From Arctopsyche grandis (taxonomy: Eukaryota > Arthropoda > Insecta > Trichoptera > Hydropsychidae): a stretch of 64,000 nucleotides of DNA. Where the stretch lies: the NCBI RefSeq assembly GCF_051622035.1, contig NC_135365.1, positions 17,588,001 through 17,652,000 on the forward strand, read 5' to 3'. A program made the position numbers and the translations under genes. The first letter of the stretch is position 1. Every line of letters begins with the position of its first letter. Shown piece by piece: positions 23,447 to 34,912 of the stretch. The notes beneath the pieces were generated by a model. The model was not told the DNA's origin. It made no database searches and saw only the letters and a program-made list of their open reading frames with translations.

Positions 23447-26419
23447 TCATCATCATCATCATCATTTACAGCCATTCGCCATCCACTGCTGGATGAAGGC
23501 CTCTCCAACACGCTTCCACTCGTCTCTGTTTTGCGCAACACTCATCCATCTCATTCCGCACATTTTCCTAATTTCGTTCACCCATCTTCCTTGCGGTCTT
23601 CCTTTTACTCTTTTGCCTTCTCTCGGGTACCATTCAAGCACTTCTTTTGTCCACCTTTCGTCCATCCTCCTAGCTACGTGACCCGCCCATTGCCATTTCA
23701 ATCTCTTCACTCTATCCACTATGTCCACTACCCTTGTCATATTTCTCACCCACGTGTTCCGCTTCCTGTCTTTCCTCGTTATGCCAAGCATACAGCGTTC
23801 CATACTTCTTTGAGTGCATTGGATTTTATTTTGCATCTTGGCGTTCAGTGTCCAAGTTTCACATCCATACGTCATCACTGGCAAAACGCATTGATCAAAG
23901 ATCCTTTTCTTCAGGCAGAGTGGCATTTTTGATTTAAAAACAGCATTCATCCGTCCAAATGCACTCCACCCCAATTTCATACGTCTCTTTATCTCTTCAT
24001 TTTTACTACCAGACATGTCAATTATTTGACCTAAATATAAATAATTATTTACTACTTCTACTGGTTTATCATCTAAGGGGATGCTATCAGGCATGCAATA
24101 ACTATTGAACATTAGTTTAGTCTTATCTACGTTAATTTTTAATCCTACTTTTCTACTTTCCCTGTCCAGCTGTGTTAGTCTGATAAGTAGGTCAGCTGAA
24201 TCACGAGCTACTAAAACTATATCGTCTGCGAACCGAAGGTGACTCAAAAAGCGACCATTGATGCTTACTCCGGCTGTATCCCAATCCAATTTCCTGAAAA
24301 CTCCCTCAAGCACCGCATTGAATAACTTGGGCGAGATTGTATCTCCTTGTCTTACTCCTTTTCCTATGCTAAATCTATCTGTACCTGAAAAAATTTTAAC
24401 TGAAGCTGTGGCATTCTTATATATTGTAGCTAACAGTCCCACATAGGGTTCCGGCACTCCCTGTGTTTTTAGAGCGTTAAGTACTGCATTATGACTAACT
24501 GTATCGAAGGCTTTCTCATAATCGACGAAACCTAGGCACAGTGGCCGTTGATATTCGTTGGCGCGCTCGATTAGTTCGCCAACTACTTGGAGGTGGTCCA
24601 TTGTGCTGAAATTTGCCCTAAACCCTGCCTGCTCTATAGGTTGGTTCTCGTCGAGGATATTCTTCAGCCTTTCTGTAATAACCTTCGTGAAGAGCTTGTA
24701 GACCGCTGAAAGTAGACTAATGGGTCGGTAGTTCTTGATATCGCTTTTGTCGCCTTTTTTGTGTATTAAAATGATAGTTGCGTTATTCCATCCTTCTGGT
24801 ATAGCTTGGTTCTGGATGCATTTGCTGAAAAGCCTAGCTAAGATATTAATTAGGGGGGGGCCGCCACATTTTAGTAAGTCGATGGGAATATTATCTTCCC
24901 CTGGGGTTTTACCATTCTTTGCAGTTTTTAGCGCGGCCTCTACTTCGCTAGGCAATACTGCAGGAACCCTTTGGCCGTGTGTCGATTCCAGAGTGGGGAA
25001 TTGGCCGTTGTCGTTCTCGTATAGTTTTGCATAGAACGTGTAAACTCTGTCTATGATTTCTTCTCTATTCCTAATTATTACTCCGCTCTCTGATCTGATT
25101 GCGATCATTTGGTTTTTGCCTAAGAAAAGATCCTGTTTGCACTTTTTCAGGCTACGGTTATTCTTAATGGTATTTTCTATTAGCTTGCTGTTAAAATCCC
25201 TGACATCCCTGACTATTCTCTTCTTAATTTCCTTATTTACTAGATTGTATTCTTGCTTATTATTATCCCTATCTAAATTCCTTTTATGCTTAATTAGGTT
25301 TTTTGTTTCCGCTGAAATTTTGCTTAATTTAATCTGTTTCCTGAAACCACCTAATTTCTTACCTGTTGAGGTTAGAACCGAACTAATTACAGTGTTCAAT
25401 TCCTCGATGTCTGCTTCTGGGTTTAATTTCCCGTATCGATTTCCAAGTTCGAGTTCGAATTCCTTTTTCCTAGACCTTAGTTGAGCGAAATCTGGAGAGT
25501 TACTGCATCCTTTTATTAATTTCCTACGTTCGCAATTTATATTAATGGCCATCTTGGCACGGACTAATCTGTGATCGCTGCCTATATCTACTTTACTTAA
25601 AACACTAACGTCTTTAACGGAGTGCAGGGCATTTGTTAGGATGAAATCGATCTCGTTTCTGTCTCCTTTAGGACTCTCCCAAGTCCACTTATTGTTGGTG
25701 TTTTTCCTGAAAAATGAATTAGTGATGAAGAGCCTGTTGTGTTCTGCGAATTCTATGAGGCGATCGCCTCTGTCGTTTCTTTGGCCGGTACCAAAATTGC
25801 CTACTGCTCTTTCTGTGTTTGCCTTTTGTCCTATTTTTGCGTTAAAGTCGCCCATGATTATTTTAAAGTGGTGGCGGCTATTATCGTATGCGCCCTGTAG
25901 TTTTTCGTAGAAGTCTTCTATTTCCTCGTCTGGGTGGCTAGATGTGGGGGCGTACACTTGGAAGATTTGACAAGTGTACCTGCTCGAGATTCTTAATACT
26001 ACATAGCATATACGTTCCGATATGTCGTTTATTTCTATAATATTTCTTTCTATTCTCTTATTGATAAGAAACCCTACTCCTCCTATTCTACCATTTGGTA
26101 GCCCTCTCCAGTAGAGACAGTTACCACTTTTTAGGATTATTTGGTTTTCCTGTTTTCGTCTTACTTCGCTAAGTCCTACTAAATCCCATTTGATACTTTC
26201 TAGTTCATTCTCTAATGCAAGCACACTTCCTTCACTCGATAACGTTCTTACATTGTACGTGGCTAAATACAGGTTTCTATTAGCTAAGCTATCATCCATC
26301 GTCACTCTTACCTTGTTGGAGGTTTGGATATTATTTTTCTCGCATTTATCCAAGATGTGTTGAGAAAAAGGCGGTACTTGAGAGAGATTTCCATTCAAGG
26401 AGTGAGTTCTTACCGCCAT
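23447..26419 (-). mobile_element. RTE-clade non-LTR retrotransposon, apparently coding-intact
   Basis: The element runs on the - strand. Its 3' end is the trinucleotide tail (TGA)n at 23464 down to 23447, seen on + as CATCATCAT, followed by an AT microsatellite. The 5' boundary is not visible: the coding frame opens at 26419 and some untranslated sequence may extend to about 26520. It carries one long frame with endonuclease and reverse transcriptase and essentially no 3' untranslated region, as is usual for RTE elements. Four shorter relatives lie in the window (9333, 11955/12418 and 61254). Target-site duplications could not be identified because both flanks are low-complexity or ambiguous. 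Confidence 0.9.
23462..26419 (-). CDS. RTE endonuclease/reverse transcriptase, 985 aa, uninterrupted
   Basis: This polyprotein copies the element's RNA into DNA at a nicked genomic target. Residues about 50-300 form an apurinic-type endonuclease (EEP fold), with all expected acidic/His motifs visible: LATYNVRTL, GLSEVRRK, MGDFNAKIG and GSDHRLV. The reverse transcriptase spans about 480-760, with YRPISLLSAVYKLF, QAGFRANFS, FVDYEKAFDT (first catalytic Asp), GVRQGDTISPKLF and LRFADDIVL (FADD, the YxDD variant). The C-terminal region has MTYGCETW, RSMERCMLGI and KRLKWQWAGHVARR, typical of RTE. The stop is the first TGA of the tail repeat. There are no frameshifts or internal stops, so the copy is young or recently active. 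The first Met (26419) is assumed; Met at position 41 (MDDSLANRN), just before the endonuclease, is an alternative. It is a transposon gene, not a host gene. Confidence 0.92.
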   Translation of the reverse strand: MAVRTHSLNGNLSQVPPFSQHILDKCEKNNIQTSNKVRVTMDDSLANRNLYLATYNVRTLSSEGSVLALENELESIKWDLVGLSEVRRKQENQIILKSGNCLYWRGLPNGRIGGVGFLINKRIERNIIEINDISERICYVVLRISSRYTCQIFQVYAPTSSHPDEEIEDFYEKLQGAYDNSRHHFKIIMGDFNAKIGQKANTERAVGNFGTGQRNDRGDRLIEFAEHNRLFITNSFFRKNTNNKWTWESPKGDRNEIDFILTNALHSVKDVSVLSKVDIGSDHRLVRAKMAININCERRKLIKGCSNSPDFAQLRSRKKEFELELGNRYGKLNPEADIEELNTVISSVLTSTGKKLGGFRKQIKLSKISAETKNLIKHKRNLDRDNNKQEYNLVNKEIKKRIVRDVRDFNSKLIENTIKNNRSLKKCKQDLFLGKNQMIAIRSESGVIIRNREEIIDRVYTFYAKLYENDNGQFPTLESTHGQRVPAVLPSEVEAALKTAKNGKTPGEDNIPIDLLKCGGPPLINILARLFSKCIQNQAIPEGWNNATIILIHKKGDKSDIKNYRPISLLSAVYKLFTKVITERLKNILDENQPIEQAGFRANFSTMDHLQVVGELIERANEYQRPLCLGFVDYEKAFDTVSHNAVLNALKTQGVPEPYVGLLATIYKNATASVKIFSGTDRFSIGKGVRQGDTISPKLFNAVLEGVFRKLDWDTAGVSINGRFLSHLRFADDIVLVARDSADLLIRLTQLDRESRKVGLKINVDKTKLMFNSYCMPDSIPLDDKPVEVVNNYLYLGQIIDMSGSKNEEIKRRMKLGWSAFGRMNAVFKSKMPLCLKKRIFDQCVLPVMTYGCETWTLNAKMQNKIQCTQRSMERCMLGITRKDRKRNTWVRNMTRVVDIVDRVKRLKWQWAGHVARRMDERWTKEVLEWYPREGKRVKGRPQGRWVNEIRKMCGMRWMSVAQNRDEWKRVGEAFIQQWMANGCK

Positions 26420-26463
26420 AAACTCTTCTCTGTGGTCAGCTTTGACATATAGTCATCCTAGGT

Positions 26464-26814
26464 ATCACTTGGATCACTTATGAGTTATTACATGCCATTT
26501 AACAGGGTTACTTTGTAAGTGAAAGTAGTTAGTTATGATAATAATAGATTAGCAATTGTTATACTACTTTTTTACAGATCTTTATCGTGAGACGCCTCTT
26601 TGGAGACAACGGATTTATATATGTGAGTGCGGTTTGCAATTTAATATTTTAATAATAACTTTAGTAAAGTATATAAAATTACACGAATTACTTTAATATA
26701 ATTTAAATATGAAAAAGAACTGATAGACAGTTGGGAAACACCGTTTCTGTTTGCTATTAATATATATATATATATATAAGCGCAAAACTATAATTATTAA
26801 ATTATAATTTATTT
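26464..26814. other. intergenic, nothing recognised
   Basis: AT-rich, with an AT microsatellite at about 26758-26779. Part may be the 5' untranslated region of the RTE element. Confidence 0.4.
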
Positions 26815-27513
26815 GTGTGTCAACATTTTTGACCTTTCTAAAAGGAAAAAATCCCACTTCCGGTTTATTAAATTTAGTGATTTTTTTTTATTTTCATCAC
26901 ATTAATACAATAATTATATTTGAATTTTTTCATAAAGACCACACATGTTTCAGGGGTCGAAAAAAATAGTAGAAAAAAACTTCCACTTCCGGTTGACGGA
27001 TGCTTACCAAATTTTAAAAATAGCATGGTATTACGTTTAAACTTCTAGATATGAAATTTCAGTTTCATAAAAACTGAAAAAAATTCAAAAACATAAAAAA
27101 CCTCGATTCTGTAGAGTAAAAATACTACTTTCGGTTCAGTTAAAATATTAGGATATACAAATTATAATTTCTATTACACGTAAGAAATTTTCAGTCCGAT
27201 TTAGTTAGCGGTTTGGGAGGTAATTGAATTCAAAAACTTATAAAAAAGAGGACAACTATTGTATAAGGGGAGGTACCATTTTTGAGCAACTTAAAAATTA
27301 AAAAAAAATTAACGTCGTATCGATAAGAATTTCAGTGACCGATACTTTCAGTTCGATAGAACGAACCGTGTTCAAAATATCCCCAAAATACACACACATA
27401 TTTTTTTCTAGATAATAGAAACGTAATCAGTGATCGAGTTTTGAATCAGTCAAAATTTTACAGTTTAAATTTTCGCATGATCACAAAACTTTATCTCTTG
27501 TTACTATATACAT
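26815..27513 (-). repeat. periodic repeat family E, antisense copy
   Basis: The reverse complement aligns over its whole length with 57875-58590: module M at 27513, GATCACTGATTACG, GTATTTTGGGGAT, TGGTACCTCCCCTTAT, CTCCCAAACCGCT, ACCGAAAGTAG, ATTTCATATCTAGAAG, then two ACCGGAAGTGG words and AAAGGTCAAAAATGTTG. The ACCGGAAGT-type words fall at 27135, 26993 and 26864 (first base on the - strand). No coding potential is visible. Confidence 0.85.
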
Positions 27514-29197
27514 GGAGAATAAATGAGTTTCAATGAAAACTTTAAGCCAGTGTTTAAAAGACAACGACATTCAGACGACGGTGTAGCAAACCCTTATTAG
27601 AACTCATAGCTTATTTATAGATTTGTTTTATTTTATTCAAATATTACACGGCACCGGAATGGTTAGTTTCCAATGCGGACGCGTTTTCCTACAACCCTTG
27701 GTCATTTTCCCATCGATTGGTGAGGGCGTTAGTGTGACGACTCTCGTCATCTGTCCCCGTTTCCTTTGTGCCTTCCCATTTGATTGATGAACGATATCAA
27801 CCCGACTCGAATCCACTATTTTCCAATTAATTTTTTTTCCGAGAAACCTAAAAATTGCTCACAATAAGGCACGCGTGCGTATACGAGTTGACAAATACAT
27901 CGTCGGGAAAAATCTCGGAAAAACTCTCTCTCTCTCTCTCTCGGCGATGGCGAAAATGGAAAATTCACATCGTTAACCGCACACCGCGCTCTCGAAATTG
28001 AAAACACACTTTCCATAAATATATATGTACGTGTGTGCATATTATACAAAGATCGTGAAAATTCTAAGCCGCAATCAACGAGACAATGTAACGCTACACT
28101 ATCGACGCTCGTTTATAACATAATACGGGCGAATTTTCTTTTGATGTTTTTCACAATGTGACGGGTATTCGTTAACGGCTGTATACGTTTCGATCATTAT
28201 AAATTCCGTACAACGATATCATTATCAATGCCTTTAATCTTGTTGCGTCTTCTTTTTTGTCAATATTTCACATTCGAGATATCCGAAAAACCTAATTTCG
28301 CAACACGCTCATACGGAATACTAAATTATATTTACATATGTGTTTCATATCTCCTCCCCGAGCTTTACGCTTTCTTTATAGAGCTTAATTTGAAATTCAC
28401 ACTCATAATGTGTTTTTTTTTACATGTCTGTACAAACAACACATGAATATAAGATGTTTTGATTATACACATCCATTAGAAATCATTATAAATGTACATA
28501 CATTCTTAGGTGTATACATATTCCAGAATGATTTTCCACAATATAAAAAGTAAATTTAATTAAATATCTTCTTTGACTTTCATCACACACAACACAACAT
28601 ACTTTCTCTAACACATTTGCGATCTGAACTTTTCCGAATAAGATACTAAAGAGTGTGTTTTTCTACAAAACATTTTGATAAATCAAGAAACAGAATTATT
28701 TCGTTGGCTCAAAGGTTTTGTCTCTCTACGAAGTTTCTATGTAGCATTCCCAGCATTTTTTCTGCGTTTATACGTACGTTACATTTTTTTTATCTAATCG
28801 TAACATCCGAGAGGAGGGTCTCCGTCCATTTCCTAAACGTACGTTCGAAAGAATGCTTTTTTCAGAATGAATCATATCGAACGTTTGGAAAAATTCTCCC
28901 ACATAAGGGAACGCCCACGAACAAAACGAACAAAAGAAACAATTTTTCCGGTCTCCAGAGTCCGATTCTCCTTAAGGAGGGTGAGAGGGAAATGCTACCG
29001 CATGCATTCTACTGTTATAGCCAGGATTTTCAGCTCTACTACCAATGCCACTATCTCCAATTGCAGTACACTTGCCTAACTACATATACCGCTGTAAAAG
29101 TTGCTCAGATCTCATAAAAAACCCTTCTTTATTCTATATCTATGAAAATAGAAAATGTATAAACACACGAGTATATTTCTATTCAGTGCACTATTTA
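27514..29197. other. intergenic with GC-richer island 27650-28220
   Basis: A CT microsatellite lies at about 27922-27941 inside a GC-richer unique block. A 154-residue frame on + (28653-29117) shows no family resemblance and ordinary AT-rich composition. No gene is supported. Confidence 0.4.
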
Positions 29198-29406
29198 AAT
29201 ACCAGCAGCAAAGAGTAGTGGTTACCATATCTTGCTATAGTCAGTGTGGTTATGAGTTCGAATCACACTGCTTGCGGCTAGCCAGACCTTGGTCTGTAAC
29301 CAGGTTGGTCGTTTGTCAATTTTTCTGATTTTCATTGAAACGATTCCTGGAAAATTAGCTTTCCCTACCCATTTCTCTCACTAAATCTTGAGTCATTGTT
29401 ATATCT
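29198..29406 (+). repeat. SINE type A, 5' half of a split copy
   Basis: The head holds a worn A box (AGTAGTGGTTACC) and B box (GAGTTCGAATCAC). The body has GCCAGACCTTGGTCTGTAA and GATTTTCATTGAAACGATTC, and stops at GTTATATCT. The missing half continues at 29821. Confidence 0.8.
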
Positions 29407-29820
29407 GTTTATTCTGCAGCATAGCTCGGTCATTAAACTTCTGCTTAACACCGAGAGGCACCGGGTTCAATCCCATGAGATGACCTCGATTGAAAAAAAA
29501 AATCTGGGTATATCTGTAGTGCTGCTGATCCGACTTGGATATTTGTGACTCCAGGTCATTCTTTCTTATCAGAGTTTTCCAATTTCTCTTATTTCATTGT
29601 TGAAACGGTTCCCGATCAAAATTGGCTAAAAATCCTTCCTACCTTCTATGTCACCACTATTTGAGTATGATTAATGTACAATAAAATGAATGTACATAGA
29701 TGTCTCGTTAATTTGCGAGTTTTCAGTAAATGCCGCATTGTTTATAATTGGCCAGGAAGGCGCATTGGGGTTACTTGTAAGGTCTTCCTAGTATATATGT
29801 AAAAAATAAAAATAAAAAAA
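29407..29820 (+). repeat. SINE type B, complete, nested in a type A SINE
   Basis: The A box is CATAGCTCGGTCATTAAAC and the B box is GGGTTCAATCCC. The body includes TATCTGTAGTGCTGCTGATC, GACTTGGATATTTGTGACTC and CCTACCTTCTATGTCACCAC. The tail hairpin is CCAGGAAGGC ... GTCTTCCTAGTAT followed by an A/AAT-rich end. It is flanked by ATCT on both sides (29403-29406, 29821-29824), the likely target duplication. Confidence 0.85.
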
Positions 29821-29995
29821 ATCTCAGGATTCACTGCATTTCTCTTCATATATGTCTCTGTGGATGTTTATTGTATAAATTCATATTGTTGTATAAAAAT
29901 GTTTATTAATCGTATTTTATTCGATGTTTATTGACGTATTGTATACGATGTCTGATCATAGATTTCATGTATGGTTACTAATTATGTAATGATGC
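29821..29995 (+). repeat. SINE type A, 3' half of a split copy
   Basis: It picks up exactly where 29406 broke off: ATCTCAGGATTCACTGCATT against ATCTTAGGTTTCGCCATATT in the intact copy. It continues through GTCTCTGTGGATGTTTATTG to the CATAGAT block and ends before the tail hairpin. Confidence 0.75.
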
Positions 29996-32737
29996 GTTAA
30001 AATAGAATATACATTAAAAATAATATATACACATATAGTTTCTTAATGTCTATAGTACGCTCGTGGCATTGAAGCGATCTGTAATGACGAGTGTACATTG
30101 ATTGATTGAATAAAAATAAAAATATTATTATAATATAATCATACTTTTTCTTTCATCAAATATTACAAATCTCAAAAACTTCTAGTTTATTGGAAGAAAC
30201 AAATCCCTTTACAAAACTTTAAGTAACATTCTACCACGGTGGCAAATACTAAAGCCACTTCAAACCACCCAATGTATGTAATACGATTCGATCCATGCAT
30301 ACATAGACACATATAAAAATCCACTCGTTCTCGTACCCGTGGATATTTTCAACGGCGAAACAAATTGAACGATTGATCACATTTGCAAAATTTCTCCACC
30401 TAACTCTAGAGCGGGCAGGGAAAAGTAGCCCTTGAAAGGGGCCTCGTAGCATTGAGGTCCACAGAGACCAGCTCCCGCTATTTGTTCGATAATTCCCCTT
30501 TTTATTGGGACGAGCTTTGGTCTTTTTCACGGTCCAGCTCCCATGTCCTACCCGCGGGCCTGTCGCCCATCCCCCCATCCGCACTTTTATGCCTTATTTT
30601 ATGACCAAACGAATATAAAGGATACGGAAAGCGGCCGGGAGTGAGAGAGCAGGGGCGGGGCGCGGTCAAACCTTGAAGGACAGAGAAATGAAACCGCTTA
30701 TTATTTGGAAATAATGCCATTTCTCTTATATCTGGTCCTCACAGGCGAGAAGGCATCCCTGGGCATTATCTGCCCGAATAGTTCACCCGCACGGGCAAAA
30801 TGTCGTGATATACATACACTCCCTATAACGTGTCTTCCCGATTGTGTATCTTTGTCCGCGAACAAATACCACGTTTTCTGGAATCATATTGAGACTTTCA
30901 TTATTTACGCTTTTTTACTACCTATTTTATTTTTTACCAATGCGAGTGCTTAAAGTGAAATCCCTTCGAATGGAAGCTTGCGGAATCGCGACGTTGAAGC
31001 GGGTAATCCTTCAATAATCCTTAGGTGCTTTTGAACTTGTTGCTTTAACGAGTTGATCAAAAAGTTTCTTCGAAATATTTCACGAACACAAAAATCAAAC
31101 CTCTGATTAAAAGTCTAAAAAACTTAAATTTCAAAATTATTTTTGTATTTAATAACTTCAATATACATATATGTATAAACGATATGTCATTCTTAATTTA
31201 CTTTATCACCACGAATGAAAATATCTTTGTATACACTTTCCGCGAAACAATGCTATTGTTCATTAAAGTTTGAGAGTGTAGGTTACTCTTTCGAAATTCG
31301 TATCCATTACACTTGGGCTAACAGCTTTGAGAAATTGTTTTCAGTATGCTTAAACTTAATTAGATGGAATACATCTTTGCGAAAAATTTCTAATTGTATT
31401 AAATTACTAGTTGAAAACAGCAGCTATAGAACATTTGTAACAATCAAAAAACATACAAGATGACACGGAAAAATGAACAGGAGCAATTCTCTAGATTAAA
31501 AAAAACATCATAGCTTAATGACAAACATAAAAGGAATTTGAAAAGATACAAATCATACATGTGATGAAGATATGTACGTCATTAAATTATATTAATATTA
31601 TGACCAAATATGTATATATATAAAGACAATCAATTGCTCGTCGTGCCGGCATGGCAGGGCTTTTCTTATTTTAGTAATAATTGGAAGGAAAATTGAATCG
31701 CGTTCACATTAACGACTTTAACGGTGTAAAACTGGTTATAAAATCGATTTATAATGCTCGCTTCGCTTAATAGTGAGATATTACGCAAAAAGTGGTCCGT
31801 GCAAAAGCACTTAAGCTCGATTTAGTGCGAACGGCTTCTAATACTGGCCCAATACATTCAAGGATACAATAATTTTCCAAGATAAAATCGGGTGTGTGCA
31901 CACATGTATGTATGCATCTATATAACGTTTATTCGGGGACGTTCATAGTAAAGGCTCCTCGTGAAATTTTTCACTCGGTGACTCCGGTGAGATAGCTGGG
32001 TATAAAAAAATACGTTTAATTCTTCCCCCAAGGAAACCACTTGCTCTGCGATAATAAAATCCCCTTAAGTATGAAGTGCAGCGCCTCGAGTCGGCTGCAT
32101 CACAAAAGAAAATTCCCTGAGACTCCCGAATAAAATTCCACTTTCCAGAGAAATATTTTCATTTTCCCCGTCGCTGATACGGTGCTTTTTCCGCTTGTTT
32201 TTCCTTTGAAACGAAAATTCAGCATGATGGTGGCAAGGGATTTGCATTTCAACAAACTCTCGCGAATCTCCCTCACCCGCACTATTTACAGGATGCACGA
32301 TGAATTATGCAAAGTGTGTCGGTTTGCATAAGGACCATAATAAACGACCAAATATGCCAGTCCAAAACCTTGTATTATATTTACAATTATGACTGATAAA
32401 TAAAACTTTTACATATCTATGTACGTACATATATAAATAAGAAATCGACTTTTAAAAGTCACTTTCCATTGTGGAACACGATTTTTTTGCCTTGGTACTT
32501 TTCGTAAATTAAAAATTTTATAGTAGTGTTTAAATACCATGACAACTTTCTTGATTGATTTTTTCTTGTTGCCATTACGTCACTGATCAGAAATAATCAA
32601 GCAACGATAATCCATTTCGGGCACATTTCAAATAGTCCATCCTATGTATATAATGACTTAAAATATGTTTTGAATAATTTTTCCTCGTTAACGCCACGTA
32701 TAATATTAATCTAGACTCCAACTATATCGTATACCAA
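29996..32737. other. intergenic, several GC-richer unique islands
   Basis: Bases 30240-30850 are the GC-richest non-coding block (overlapping frames on both strands, none recognised), followed by 31640-32340 with similar texture. The piece 30090-30130 (TGATTGATTGAATAAAAATA) looks like a retroposon tail. I find no supportable gene. The islands are candidates for regulatory DNA upstream of the octopamine receptor. Confidence 0.4.
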
Positions 32738-33098
32738 GAGTTCCCAACTGGTCGACCGCGAATCATCATTTGGTCGATCTCAATTACTATTGTGAAGTAA
32801 GGTGGTTGACTAACGGATATGTGTACTTGTTGGATAGGTTTATAGATTTATAAGTTGTCTTGTCGAATAGCTTTCGAGAGCTATTGCCCGAAATAAGAAC
32901 ATTTTTAACTAAGAGAAAGTATAATAATGCAACCTTTGTATCTTAAATGCAAGGAATTACTTTTTACAAGTACAAGGAAATACATTTTTAGCCGATCTAA
33001 CATCAAAATTGAAACAGATAATTTTTGAGTTATGGGGAAAAATAATCACTGATATGAAATCATCAGTCGATTCCCTTAAAGTGAAATTATCACTATGA
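32738..33098 (+). pseudogene. hAT transposon remnant with transposase C-terminal fragment
   Basis: The frame at 32985-33098 reads FLADLTSKLKQI, ELWGKIITDM and a K-S-V-D-S-L-K-V-K-L-S-L block. This matches the 'yLaDiF-hLN-LN-qLQGk--lI-dm---v-aFk-KL-lw' region of SCAND3/ZBED-type hAT transposases. Upstream, AGTTCCCAACTGGTCGACCGCG-like sequence (32739 onward) resembles the GGTTCCCAACTGGTGG-type ends of such hAT elements. Zinc finger, catalytic residues and dimerisation domain were not found. Confidence 0.55.
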
Positions 33099-34868
33099 GT
33101 ATCAAAACTATAAAAATAGGAATTGATTTATTTATTTTTATTTGAAAGATGTGTCACGGAATAAGGAATATATTCTACGGGTATTCAACGATATTTTTCA
33201 TTTTAAAATGAATATACCCTTAAAATTTTACCCTTGGCTGACGCATTAAAATAGACGTATTTTTCCTTAGTCATTCATATTATATTTGTGTCCACTAAAA
33301 TTGCTTACAATATTTTATAGATACTTTATATTTATTATATTCAGATTAGCGATTTGAAAATAAATTTCAAATGTTCTATATAGAATGTTGTCACTTTTTA
33401 TAAAAAGAAAACCATTCCCTTTGTAAATGATAGCCTTCGCTACAGTATAGCACGCGACATGGGACTTCTATCACATGTTCAGTTTTGTTCTTTTGTGTTT
33501 TTTTTTTAGATTTCCTTTTAAAGTAACGAATAAGTGGCACCCCCTTTCATTGTATCAAGTTTTTTCCTATAAAACTCACCCAAACCTTTAATAATAAAAG
33601 CTGCGTATCCCTTCTGTTTTACGACGCCAACTGTGCTTTTATTGCCATCGGTGCGGTTAAGCTTTTTAAGCACAACACCTCCCAACCTCCTCCTCCTATC
33701 TTTAATGCTTTCCGAAGTATTTAACTTGAATTTCTTAAAGCGTACCGTCAAATTTATCTATCGATTTCATGCAAATATTATACACACACACAAACTTTTT
33801 TACCAACACGTAAACGCACCGAAAAATTTGCTCAAGTTTTTCACAAAACTCTCGCAAGGAAAACCTTCGAGTCTTCCCTGGGAATAAAGCATAAAAATAG
33901 ACAAAACAACAAGAATTCCAAACCTCATTTCAGAACTACAATTACCGAAACCCGCTTGGGATCCGACCTTCGAACACATCCCTCGCTGAATCTTACACCT
34001 TTTGCAAACACTTTTCTTCCGTTTCCTGCAACAAAATTGAAATGAATTGAATAATAAATTCTTCTTTTTAATAGCTATTAAAAACAAGGGAGTTGATTAT
34101 TTTAATTTCATTAAACTTGGTCACTATGGTGGTATTGATTACAATACTGTAAGAGAGTATCTCACTGGGAGGGTAAAAAGAGACATTTTTCCGTTCGAAT
34201 AGACGTAAAGCCATACTTAGGTATAATGGAGAAAATTAAAATGGAAGATAATAAACTCCGATAGAATCTCCGGAGAATTCGACGCTTTCTTTCAAAAATA
34301 AAATTAATTACACTTTTAATATATTAAATACTCTTTGGTATTCAATGCGAAATTTATTAAATTTGTTTAAAAAATAAAAGTACACATAGAAGTAAAAGCA
34401 TTCGCCGAAATACAAATTTATCGCACACCAAGGCGTCTTTTTTCCGGATTAACCTTTTAAGCGTGTTATTTTCACTGAAAGACACGTGTATGATCACCGT
34501 GGAAAAATGTGTTGAAAAAAGTAAAAGAAAAACAGTCGGCTAATGCGCACACACTCACACATTCAAACAATCCAACCGCACCTGTGTTTTCCAACGGAAG
34601 TAAAGAAACACGTATCACTTCCTGTATATAGATACATATGAGAGGAAGGGATATAAAAACCCATTTTTTTCCAGGTCGGATTGTGAAAGTGTGTCGGCGA
34701 TTTTTGACCTTTATTTACGAGAAATTCAGGTGCTCGTCAAAAGATTTATAGTTTTTATTCCATCTTCAATTATGGATGTACGTGTAAAAAAAATCTCACA
34801 CAAATATATATGCATATACATAATAACACTATATTTATTTATTTATTTATTTTATTTTATTCTAAACA
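33099..34868. other. intergenic, nothing recognised
   Basis: The DNA is mostly AT-rich. Overlapping frames on both strands at 33518-34087 show no family resemblance. The 34800-34860 run is an AT/TTTA simple repeat. Confidence 0.4.
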
Positions 34869-34912
34869 GACCATTGTGGCATAACAGGAATTCCTAAAGC
34901 GCCACAATGGTC
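34869..34912. repeat. 44-bp imperfect palindrome
   Basis: GACCATTGTGGC (34869-34880) pairs perfectly with GCCACAATGGTC (34901-34912). The loop itself is centred on the perfect palindrome AGGAATTCCT (34886-34895) at the same centre. It sits between a TTTA-rich run and an A-rich run. Confidence 0.9.

Noticed and set aside
23354..23937. 192- and 95-residue + strand frames rich in His and Tyr
   Set aside because: They are translation of the antisense of the RTE C-terminus plus the CAT and TACATA simple repeats.
24258..25910. Several frames on + opposite the RTE element
   Set aside because: These are antisense shadows of the intact - strand reverse transcriptase frame.
28653..29117. 154-residue open frame
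   Set aside because: No family resemblance, no splice context, and composition like surrounding non-coding DNA.
30249..30720. Overlapping - strand frames of 111 and 72 residues
   Set aside because: They lie in a GC-rich island where all frames are open. No motif, start context or splice partner was found.
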